Shown here one piece after another: positions 6,444 to 12,307 of a stretch of 12,834 nt of DNA. The position numbers and the translations under genes were made by a program. The DNA comes from an uncultured Oribacterium sp. (GTDB taxonomy: Bacteria; Bacillota; Clostridia; Lachnospirales; Lachnospiraceae), in NCBI GenBank assembly GCA_900772695.1, contig CAAGRO010000397.1, forward strand, positions 1 to 12,834. The letters are read 5' to 3'. Under the pieces are notes generated by a model. That model worked only from the letters and a program-made list of their open reading frames with translations, made no database searches and was not told the DNA's origin. Within the stretch, counting starts at the first letter, position 1; each line of letters begins with the position of its first letter.

Positions 6444-7807
6444 CAGCGGCGTCTGCGCTCGATCCCGCTGGCCTGGTAGTACGCGGCCTTGTCTTCGTAC
6501 ATCCGCTTCTCCGCTTCGGATATGGAGCGGTACAGATCGTCGGACAATGTTTCCAGCCAAACCATGCCCACTGCGAGATTTACGGAGTGAGCCTTCGTGG
6601 TTTTCTGCAGCTTAGCCACCAGATCGTCTGCAGTGATACGGCTGATGTTCGGGCACAGTACCAGCAGCTCATCGCCGCCGAGGCGGAACAGACCGCAGCC
6701 GTCGAAGACCTCGCGGAGGCAGGCACAGCAGCGGAGGATCAGGGCGTCCCCGGCCTCGTGTCCCTGTGTGTCGTTCACCTGCTTCAGGCCGGTGATGTCG
6801 CAGTAGATGACGGTCAGGCTCTGTGACGGATCCAGGCGCTTGACACAGGCGGACAATGCGAAGCGGTTGCCGAATCGGGTGAGCGCATCCTGGAAGCTCA
6901 GCTCCAGCAGTCGCGCACGCAGCGTTCTCCGCTTGAGGCAGGAAATCAGGAAGGAGGCCTCGATCTGAAGCATATCGTGGGAGTATTTTAAAAACTTCAG
7001 AGGCGGGTTATCCACGCCGTAGAAGGCGATGACCTTTCCGGCATCATACAGTGGGACCACGACGAGGGAATGGATGCCCTGGCGCTTCAGGTTTTCATAC
7101 TGCAGCGGGTCACTCTCCTTCGTTTCCTCCAGATCCCGGATCACGATCGCCTTGCCGTCCTCGAAGTGGCGATACCAGTTGGCACAGACCTCCGGCGGTA
7201 CGTTCTGCAGGTTCTCCTTCTCCGGAGTGACGCCGGGTGCGCACCACTCGTAGGTGTTGTCATCTCCGCCATGTTCGTTACGCTCGAAGATATAGGTCCG
7301 CTCGCCACTGAGGGCCCTTCCCAGATGCTCGAGGATGATATGGATACTCTCGTCCGGCGTCTCCGCAGCGATGGCCGCTTTCATACTCCGGTTTGCCAGC
7401 ATCTCCATGTCCTGGTACATTTTGACCACCGAGTCCTGACGTTTTTCATCCGTGGTATCGCTGGTGACATCGATGGCGATTTCGACGCGGTATTTTCTCC
7501 CGGTCTCTGAATCCTCCACCAGTGTGTCCTTCAGCAGCAGGTGTCGGTTGATCACAGGGTTGTAGTAGCGCCACTCCACGAAGGAACCTGCGGAGAGCTG
7601 GCGGTTCGTGCACATACCGCATGGGATGGTGGAACCCTGCAGCACCTCGTAGCACTTTCGCCCCTGGATCTCATCTGTGGATTTCACACCGAAGGCTTCC
7701 ATAGCTTTACGGTTCAGATAGACCAGCTCGTTGGTTTCGATGTCGGATGCGTATACGCATTCATCTAAATTCTGAAAAAAAGAGCAGACAGCCTTTAAGG
7801 TACTCAT
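6443..7807 (-). CDS. Diguanylate cyclase with PAS and GAF sensor domains (GGDEL)
   Basis: 454 residues from the ATG at 7807, chosen because AAGGA lies 7 bases upstream; starts at 7813 or 7837 have poorer ribosome-site spacing. Residues ~8-130 form a PAS domain with three cysteines, C52, C63 and C66 (the last two as CGMC), which might bind a cofactor or sense redox. Residues ~160-290 are a GAF domain (ERTYIFERNE, YEWCAPGVTPE, GIHSLVVVPLY, FYGVDNPPL) closely related to that of the converging kinase. The C-terminal GGDEF domain has FQDALTRFGNR, CDITGLKQVND and active-site GGDEL at 377-381 with catalytic D379. Such domains join two GTP into cyclic-di-GMP. Leu replaces the final Phe, a tolerated variant. 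The RxxD inhibitory site expected five residues before the motif is absent (FDGC), so feedback inhibition is probably lost. No membrane segment is visible. Confidence 0.94.
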   Translation of the reverse strand: MSTLKAVCSFFQNLDECVYASDIETNELVYLNRKAMEAFGVKSTDEIQGRKCYEVLQGSTIPCGMCTNRQLSAGSFVEWRYYNPVINRHLLLKDTLVEDSETGRKYRVEIAIDVTSDTTDEKRQDSVVKMYQDMEMLANRSMKAAIAAETPDESIHIILEHLGRALSGERTYIFERNEHGGDDNTYEWCAPGVTPEKENLQNVPPEVCANWYRHFEDGKAIVIRDLEETKESDPLQYENLKRQGIHSLVVVPLYDAGKVIAFYGVDNPPLKFLKYSHDMLQIEASFLISCLKRRTLRARLLELSFQDALTRFGNRFALSACVKRLDPSQSLTVIYCDITGLKQVNDTQGHEAGDALILRCCACLREVFDGCGLFRLGGDELLVLCPNISRITADDLVAKLQKTTKAHSVNLAVGMVWLETLSDDLYRSISEAEKRMYEDKAAYYQASGIERRRR

Positions 7808-8045
7808 GATCATTTCCTTATATACAAAAAATAACACCGGGACAGGCGGGTATCTCGATGATGAATCTCTGGTTCACTACTTATAATTTTGTCATATTCC
7901 GTTTGCTAATACAAGGTACATGAACATTTTTGGATACTTTTGGATGCATGCTGTATGATAATCGCACGAACAATTATGCGGCATGACAGCCTGCGTTATG
8001 CAGATTCTACATATAAAATAAAAATATTTTTTATGGTAAAACGCA

Positions 8046-8074
8046 TTGACAAAACGTCCTCTATTTCGTAGAAT
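8046..8074 (+). promoter_or_regulatory. Strong sigma-A-type promoter
   Basis: TTGACA (8046-8051), a 17-base spacer, then TAGAAT (8069-8074); transcription should start near 8081. It lies upstream of no sizeable gene and is matched by a strong terminator about 200 bases on, marking a short transcript. Confidence 0.8.
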
Positions 8075-8217
8075 AAAGACAACAAAAGAAGAGATGCGAT
8101 GGCGATGCTTCATCAAATTGATTCTTAACTCAGTGTGATGCAGATGGTAGAAAGTCATAGGCGATGCTTCAATGATTCGAGATCTGCATTTAAAATAGAA
8201 TAAGGGAGGGTAGTCCG

Positions 8218-8247
8218 ATGGGATACAGAAGCCCGAATGATCAGTGA
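8218..8247 (+). CDS. Nine-codon ORF in the small transcript
   Basis: ATG with GGGAGG (8204-8209) 8 bases upstream encodes MGYRSPNDQ and stops at TGA (8245-8247), the last base of which starts the terminator stem. The ribosome site is as good as those of the real genes here, but the peptide is tiny and unrecognised. It may be a leader peptide or chance. Confidence 0.3.
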   Translation: MGYRSPNDQ

Positions 8248-8287
8248 AACCCCAGTACTAGTGAAGATGACCTGGTACTGGGGTTTT
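8247..8287 (+). terminator. Strong Rho-independent terminator of the small transcript
   Basis: AAACCCCAGTAC (8247-8258) pairs perfectly with GTACTGGGGTTT (8275-8286), extendable by three more pairs, with TTTT at the end. Being A-start and T-end, it could act on both strands. Confidence 0.8.
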
Positions 8288-8331
8288 ACTTTGCCTGTTT
8301 TCCGGATCAGCAATCTTAAGAATTTCGTAAA

Positions 8332-8344
8332 GGGGTCTGACCCC
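8332..8344. repeat. GGGGTCTGACCCC palindrome
   Basis: Perfect 6-bp arms around one T. This exact palindrome is recurrent in many bacterial genomes near REP-type/IS200-like (RAYT) elements. No transposase is present, so here it would be a solitary remnant. The link is from memory and not proven. Confidence 0.45.
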
Positions 8345-8350
8345 ATAAAC

Positions 8351-8372
8351 TTCAGTTTAGATTCAGTTTAGA
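8351..8372. repeat. 11-bp perfect tandem duplication
   Basis: TTCAGTTTAGA occurs twice back to back (8351-8361, 8362-8372), just upstream of the promoter of the transglutaminase-like gene. It might be a regulator site pair or simple slippage. Confidence 0.6.
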
Positions 8373-8410
8373 AAAAATTAATATTGATCAGTCCTTATAA
8401 ACTTCTGCAG

Positions 8411-8439
8411 TGGCGCTTACTTCCGGCATGCGGTATAAT
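8411..8439 (+). promoter_or_regulatory. Promoter of the transglutaminase-like gene
   Basis: A perfect TATAAT (8434-8439) with a weak -35 (TGGCGC, 8411-8416) 17 bases upstream; start near 8446. The weak -35 suggests that an activator may help. Confidence 0.6.
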
Positions 8440-8462
8440 GGGGAAAGTCAGTGTGTTACAGC

Positions 8463-8525
8463 GTAGATCTTCGGGGGAAGATCTGCTTAAGAACGTCTGC
8501 TGCGCATCACCGGAAGGTGGTGCGT
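8463..8525 (+). promoter_or_regulatory. Structured 5' leader with two hairpins
   Basis: AGATCTTC (8465-8472) pairs with GAAGATCT (8477-8484) around a GGGG loop. GCGCATCACC (8502-8511) pairs, with G-U allowed, to GGTGGTGCGT (8516-8525) around a GGAA (GNRA-type) loop. They occupy most of the ~110-base leader before the ribosome site AAAGGA (8543-8548). No known riboswitch consensus is seen and no T-run follows, so control of translation or stability is possible. Confidence 0.45.
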
Positions 8526-8556
8526 GCTGCATACGAAAAACGAAAGGATGTTATCT

Positions 8557-10143
8557 ATGAACGAGAATCAGTATTTCAGCTATCTGGATGTCGGGCTGCC
8601 GGAGGCAGTGGAGAAAATGAAGTTCTGCGGAGAGCTCGAAGCCGCGGTCGACTGCATTGACCAGCGCCTCGCGTGCACGAATCTGCCGGAGAACCTCCGC
8701 TACTGCCTGCTGGCGGAGCGCGAGATGATCCGCCGCATGCCGGCGGACTTCCCGTACACCCGCGCGGAGGCGATGGACATCATCCGGGCAGAGATTCCGT
8801 CGTACACGGAGGAGGAGTTCGACGCGGCGGTCGCCTGCGGGCAGATCCGCTTCATCTATCTCCATGGCGAGATGCGGATTTTCGGTCGTTTCTTCTCGAG
8901 CATGATCAAATCTGTGCCGGAATTCCGCGCGCGGACGAAGGTGGCGCTGAACGGCGGCGAGAGCTCCGGCAAGGGAAGCAGCGCGGACCTGCGTCTGAAT
9001 CGCTCGATGCGCATCATGAAGGAGCAGGGCGCACTCGCGAACCGCATCACGATCCGCGCGACGGTGAAGGTCGAGGATGCAGCATTCAAGCCGGGTATGC
9101 TGGTGCGTGTGCACGTTCCGATCGCCGCAGCCTGTGAGCAGCAGAGCGACATCCGTATCGAGTCGATGTTCCCGGAAAACGGCCAGATCGCGCCGGAGGA
9201 CGCCGAGCAGCGCACGGTTTACTGGGAAGAAAACATGCAGGAGAACCACGAGTTCAGCGTGACCTACTCCTACGTGCACACCGCGAAGTGGAATGACGTG
9301 GAGACGGTACTGCGCGGGATGCCAATGTCTCAAGGCGCGATGCAGGATGCGGCTCCGGAGAAGACGGGCTGCACGACATCGCAGGCGGCTGCGGACGGTG
9401 GATGCTGTGGAACGCAGACTGGCGACGCCGGGGCAACGCAGCCGGGTGACGGCGCATGCGGTGCTGCATCGCAGCGGCCAAGTGGTGTGCCGGAGCTGCC
9501 TTGCCTGAAGCCGGAAGCGCTTGCGGAGTACGCGAAGGATACCGCAGAGCTGGCACCGCACATCGAATTCACACCGTATATCCGGGCGCTCACCGAGGCC
9601 TGTGCACAGGGCTGCACGACCCCGCTTGAGAAGGCGAAGAGTTTCTACGACTTCATCACACAGAACTTCAGGTACACCTTCATGCCGGCGTACTTCACGC
9701 TGGACAGCATCGCGGAGAACTGCGCGCGCAGCTTCACCGGTGACTGCGGTGTCTTCGCACTGCTCTTCATCACGATGTGCCGCTGCGCCGGCATCCCGGC
9801 TGAGTGGCAGAGCGGCTTCGCGGCTGAGCCGGAATTCGTCGGCGGCCACGACTGGGCACGCTTCTACGCCGAGCCATTCGGATGGCTCTTCGCAGACCCG
9901 TCCTTCGGCATCGGTGCCCGTCGAAATGAAAACGAAGAGCGCCGCGAGTTCTACTTCGGTAACCTCGACCCGTACCGCATGGTTGCAAACCGCGCCTTCC
10001 AGGCACCATTCACCGTGGAGGAGCACTACTTCCGTACCGACCCGTACGATAACCAGTATGGTGAGATCGAGACCGAAGACCGCGGCCTGAGATACGACGA
10101 GTATAAGAGGAAAGCGGAAATCGTAAGTTTTGAAGAGCTGTGA
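8557..10143 (+). CDS. Cytosolic transglutaminase-like (papain-fold) protein with Cys/Gly-rich linker
   Basis: 528 residues from the ATG at 8557; AAAGGA lies 8 bases upstream, better placed than for the in-frame alternatives at 8524 and 8548. Residues 1-130 are helical and include PYTRAEAMDIIRAEIPSYTE, not recognised. Residues ~165-250 resemble a beta-rich domain often found before transglutaminase cores (ITIRATVKVED, FSVTYSYVHTAKWND). Residues 255-316 form a low-complexity linker rich in Gly, Ala, Gln and Cys (for example GGCCGTQTGDAG). The core follows, with the catalytic triad C397 (GDCGVFALLF), H431 (GGHDWARFY) and D447 (LFADPSFG). Family members hydrolyse or transfer at amide bonds, as peptidases or crosslinkers. 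No signal or membrane segment is seen, so it is cytosolic. Its GC content is clearly higher than that of the first gene in the window. It has its own promoter and probably stands alone. The fold is confident and the substrate unknown. Confidence 0.88.
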   Translation: MNENQYFSYLDVGLPEAVEKMKFCGELEAAVDCIDQRLACTNLPENLRYCLLAEREMIRRMPADFPYTRAEAMDIIRAEIPSYTEEEFDAAVACGQIRFIYLHGEMRIFGRFFSSMIKSVPEFRARTKVALNGGESSGKGSSADLRLNRSMRIMKEQGALANRITIRATVKVEDAAFKPGMLVRVHVPIAAACEQQSDIRIESMFPENGQIAPEDAEQRTVYWEENMQENHEFSVTYSYVHTAKWNDVETVLRGMPMSQGAMQDAAPEKTGCTTSQAAADGGCCGTQTGDAGATQPGDGACGAASQRPSGVPELPCLKPEALAEYAKDTAELAPHIEFTPYIRALTEACAQGCTTPLEKAKSFYDFITQNFRYTFMPAYFTLDSIAENCARSFTGDCGVFALLFITMCRCAGIPAEWQSGFAAEPEFVGGHDWARFYAEPFGWLFADPSFGIGARRNENEERREFYFGNLDPYRMVANRAFQAPFTVEEHYFRTDPYDNQYGEIETEDRGLRYDEYKRKAEIVSFEEL

Positions 10144-10163
10144 TAAAGATATTGGTACGAAGT

Positions 10164-10321
10164 AATCGGCCAGGGAGGGGACAGCTCACTTAGTTCAAAG
10201 TACAGAACCCAGTGCTGTGTTCGTGCCGCCCTTGTCAGAACAGGTTCTTACAGTTCGTCGCGTATGCAGCGCTGGAACCTGTTCTTTGAATGCGCAATTA
10301 TGTCCCCACCCTGCGCCGATT
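10164..10321. repeat. ~158-bp palindromic element, possible MITE or REP-like unit
   Basis: AATCGGC plus CAGGGAGGGGACA (10164-10183) is mirrored by the complement at 10301-10321 with one mismatch and one extra base. Inside, TTCAAAG (10194-10200) and CTTTGAA (10284-10290), and AGAACAGGTTC (10237-10247) with GAACCTGTTCT (10275-10285), are further paired arms. It contains no gene. No clear target duplication flanks it, so it is weaker as a mobile element than the one at 2357; as RNA it would form a long branched hairpin at the 3' end of the transglutaminase-like message. Confidence 0.6.
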
Positions 10322-10358
10322 TCTTCTGCCGCCATTAAGCTTATAGATCTGGTTATTT

Positions 10359-10380
10359 AGCCCTCTCCGGAGGGCTTTTT
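10359..10380 (+). terminator. Rho-independent terminator
   Basis: AGCCCTC (10359-10365), loop TCCG, GAGGGCT (10370-10376) and a run of T: a textbook + strand terminator for the transglutaminase-like gene. Confidence 0.85.
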
Positions 10381-10436
10381 GTGTGCATTTTTTTGTCATC
10401 GGGGCTGTTACTATATAGACATCAGGAGAACGGTGT

Positions 10437-10460
10437 ATGAGAAAGGATAGGTGGCTATGA
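10437..10460 (+). CDS. Seven-codon upstream ORF overlapping the next start
   Basis: ATG at 10437, with AGGAGA (10424-10429) 7 bases upstream, encodes MRKDRWL. Its TGA (10458-10460) overlaps the ATG of the membrane-protein gene at 10457 as ATGA. Such an arrangement usually means translational coupling. It is too short to be sure it is used. Confidence 0.35.
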   Translation: MRKDRWL

Positions 10461-11299
10461 ATTATCATGAAAATGATCGGAGTGGATGGTGTCTCGCGAA
10501 GTGGTGCTTCACCCTCGTGCGCTGGTTTGTGGCGTATCTCGTCATCTATGTCTTCATCGCGTATGCCCGGAATACGCAGTATGAGGAGGATGCGGAGAGT
10601 CAGATAGCCGGCATCCTCGTGTTCAGCGCAATTTACGTGCTGTTGCATGTGGTGAATTACATCATTAACCAGACCATCGACAGTGATGGCAGTGGTGACC
10701 GTCGTGCGAAGGGCAATATCGGCAGCGTGATTCTGGTGATCATCCTACTGATCATGACGTTCGTCTGGTACTGCCAGCCGGGCGAGTACGCTTCGTACCG
10801 CCGCAACGACAAGAAGGTGCTCATGGAGCGGGAAGCTGCAAGGAAAGAAGCGGAGCGGGAAGCCGCAAAAAAGGCGGAGGAAAAAGCTGCGCGGGAAGCG
10901 GCAAGGCGCGCATCCGAGAGAAAAAGCCCGTCCGCGAGCGGATCTGCGGGTAGCGGGAGCACGCGAAGTGCGTCCCAGAATTCTTCGTATAGTTATAGCA
11001 GCGCTGGGAAGAGCTATTCCTCCAGCTCGAAGTCGTCGAGTACCGGTGTAAAGTCGTATTCTGGTTCGCAGTCCTCAAATTATGGATCGAAGTCATATTC
11101 CAGCTCGAAGTCCTCAGGCAGCAGTTCGAAGAGCTCGTCTGGGAAGACCTACCGCAATCTGAATCCATATGAGAACTATGATGACGGCTACGAAGCAATC
11201 TATTACGACGGCGAGTACGACCAGGACCGCTATGACCGCGACCCGGAATATGCTGAAGGCGTTGATGACGCCATGGATGAACTCGATGAAGATGGTTAA
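10457..11299 (+). CDS. Three-TM membrane protein with Ala/Glu-rich coiled coil and Ser/Tyr-rich tail
   Basis: 280 residues from the ATG at 10457; AAAGGA (10442-10447) is 9 bases upstream, whereas the GTG at 10451 would be too close. Three hydrophobic segments are seen at about 16-37 (VRWFVAYLVIYVFIAYA), 50-70 (ILVFSAIYVLLHVVNYII) and 88-106 (ILVIILLIMTFVWYC). Residues ~115-155 are charged Ala/Glu/Arg/Lys repeats (AARKEAEREAAKKAEEKAA), likely a coiled coil. Residues ~158-235 are low complexity, with repeated SYSSSSK-type and GSKSYSSS-type units. The end is acidic (DDAMDELDEDG). I recognise no enzyme domain. The layout fits a membrane-anchored protein with a long disordered tail, perhaps envelope or division associated; that is inference. 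Terminator-like repeats follow it and it lies after a terminator, so it is probably monocistronic. Confidence 0.8.
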   Translation: MNYHENDRSGWCLAKWCFTLVRWFVAYLVIYVFIAYARNTQYEEDAESQIAGILVFSAIYVLLHVVNYIINQTIDSDGSGDRRAKGNIGSVILVIILLIMTFVWYCQPGEYASYRRNDKKVLMEREAARKEAEREAAKKAEEKAAREAARRASERKSPSASGSAGSGSTRSASQNSSYSYSSAGKSYSSSSKSSSTGVKSYSGSQSSNYGSKSYSSSKSSGSSSKSSSGKTYRNLNPYENYDDGYEAIYYDGEYDQDRYDRDPEYAEGVDDAMDELDEDG

Positions 11300-11309
11300 G
11301 TGCTCGGAT

Positions 11310-11360
11310 TGTAACGTAAATTTTAAAAATGTAACACATTTTACGTTACATTTTTAAAAT
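11310..11360 (+). repeat. Overlapping AT-rich inverted repeats, possible terminator or operator
   Basis: A 16-bp perfect inverted repeat, ATTTTAAAAATGTAAC (11320-11335) with 11345-11360, has a 9-base loop. A second, TGTAACGTAAA (11310-11320) with TTTACGTTACA (11340-11350), overlaps it so that only one can form at a time. TTTTTAAAA follows the second, so it may terminate the preceding gene; the TGTAAC/GTTACA dyads could equally be a regulator site upstream of the TraX-like gene. Confidence 0.6.
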
Positions 11361-11427
11361 AACCTTTCGTTGCAATTTCAGAAGTTTTCGGTATCTTATA
11401 CTTAAAACGAGTATAAGGAGAACCCAT

Positions 11428-12177
11428 TTGAACGAGACGAATCATTTCGACCTGAGTGCGGCGGCACTTCACATCATCGCCATGACCTTCATGCTCATGG
11501 ATCATCTCTGGGCGACGCTTCTGCCGGCGCAGGAGTGGCTGACCTGCGTGGGTCGCCTCGCCTTCCCGATCTTCGCCTTCATGACCGTCGAGGGCTACTT
11601 TCACACGCATGATTTACGGAAGTACCTGCGTCGCATGCTTGCGTTTGCGATCCTTTCCGAGATCCCGTTTGACCTCATGTACGGCGGCACCTGGTTCTAT
11701 CCGGTCCACCAGAACGTCATCTGGACGCTGTTCCTCGGTCTCCTCGGCATCCATCTGATGGAGAAGGCGCGGAAGAAGCAGAAGAGGACGCTTTACGTGC
11801 TGACGGTGGCGCTGGTTGTGGTGCTCGGTGCCGTGCTCGGCACCCTCGGCATGGTGGATTACTACGGTGCCGGCGTACTCACGATGTTCGTTTTCTATCT
11901 CTTCCGCGGTCGGAAGTGGTGGTGTTTCCTGGGCCAGCTCCTCGCCCTGTATTGGGTCAATGTCGAGCTCCTCAGTGGTTTGATGTATCCCGTGCACATC
12001 CTCGGCACCGAAATCGAGCTGTGCCAGCAGGGCCTCGCCCTCCTCGCGCTGATCCCGATCTGGCTCTACCGTGGTCGCCAGGGCTACCACAGCAAGCCGT
12101 TCCAGTACACCTGTTACGCCTTCTATCCGGTGCACATGCTTGTGATTGTGATGACGCTGAATTTCGTGAACCGATAA
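11428..12177 (+). CDS. TraX-family integral membrane protein
   Basis: 249 residues with a TTG start; AAGGAG (11415-11420) is 7 bases upstream and no better ATG is in place. The protein is almost all transmembrane, about seven or eight helices. The TraX-family signature is present: MDH near the first helix (D25, H26), then GRLAFPIFAFMTVEGYFHTH around 42-61, AILSEIPFDLMY, and YAFYPVHMLVI near the end. In F plasmids TraX N-acetylates pilin; chromosomal Firmicute members are more general, probably membrane acyltransferase-like proteins of unknown substrate. No other conjugation gene is in view, so a conjugative role is not supported. The downstream gene is pilin-like, which is suggestive given TraX's known role, but a terminator and a promoter separate the two. 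Confidence 0.9.
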   Translation: MNETNHFDLSAAALHIIAMTFMLMDHLWATLLPAQEWLTCVGRLAFPIFAFMTVEGYFHTHDLRKYLRRMLAFAILSEIPFDLMYGGTWFYPVHQNVIWTLFLGLLGIHLMEKARKKQKRTLYVLTVALVVVLGAVLGTLGMVDYYGAGVLTMFVFYLFRGRKWWCFLGQLLALYWVNVELLSGLMYPVHILGTEIELCQQGLALLALIPIWLYRGRQGYHSKPFQYTCYAFYPVHMLVIVMTLNFVNR

Positions 12178-12206
12178 GATAAGTTTTTATGGTTTCTTAT
12201 CGTTTT
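12172..12206 (+). terminator. Terminator overlapping the TraX-like stop codon
   Basis: CGATAAGA (12172-12179) pairs with TCTTATCG (12195-12202), followed by TTTT. The left arm contains the TAA stop of the TraX-like gene. Confidence 0.7.
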
Positions 12207-12223
12207 GAACACTGATTTTGGCA

Positions 12224-12252
12224 TTGAAATTATAAATAGTTCAAGGTAGAAT
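12224..12252 (+). promoter_or_regulatory. Sigma-A-type promoter of the pilin-like gene
   Basis: TTGAAA (12224-12229), a 17-base spacer and TAGAAT (12247-12252), with start near 12259 and a leader of about 50 bases to the AGGAGG (12295-12300) 7 bases before the ATG. Confidence 0.75.
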
Positions 12253-12307
12253 GAAATTTGGCTGTCTGATTTACAGCTGATGAAACTTCAGGTCAGGAGG
12301 AAAAACG

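Larger units (their letters stand above)
8081..8287 (+). ncRNA. Candidate ~207-nt small transcript, class not recognised
   Basis: The limits come from the promoter at 8046-8074 and the hairpin terminator ending at 8287. Inside, GGCGATGCTTCA occurs twice (8101-8112 and 8160-8171), each followed by a TGATTC a few bases on. ATGCAGAT (8138-8145) can pair with ATCTGCAT (8182-8189), enclosing the second copy. Near the 3' end a GGGAGG ribosome site precedes a nine-codon ORF. It could be a regulatory RNA, a message for a tiny peptide, or a leader ending in an attenuator. I do not recognise it as a known riboswitch or RNA family. Confidence 0.5.

Noticed and set aside
5814..6560. Minus-strand 248-codon frame across the kinase and cyclase ends
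   Set aside because: Ser/Arg-rich shadow of the REC domain, and it crosses the terminator and the end of the cyclase gene.
7808..8045. Riboswitch (for example cyclic-di-GMP) between the cyclase and the small transcript
   Set aside because: I looked for known consensus blocks and found none. The region is AT-rich, with only a short TTTTGGAT tandem at 7925-7944 and weak palindromes.
8551..10026. Long (491-codon) open frame on the minus strand
   Set aside because: It is Arg/His/Leu-rich, has no recognisable domain and lies wholly opposite the transglutaminase-like gene; it is a high-GC shadow.
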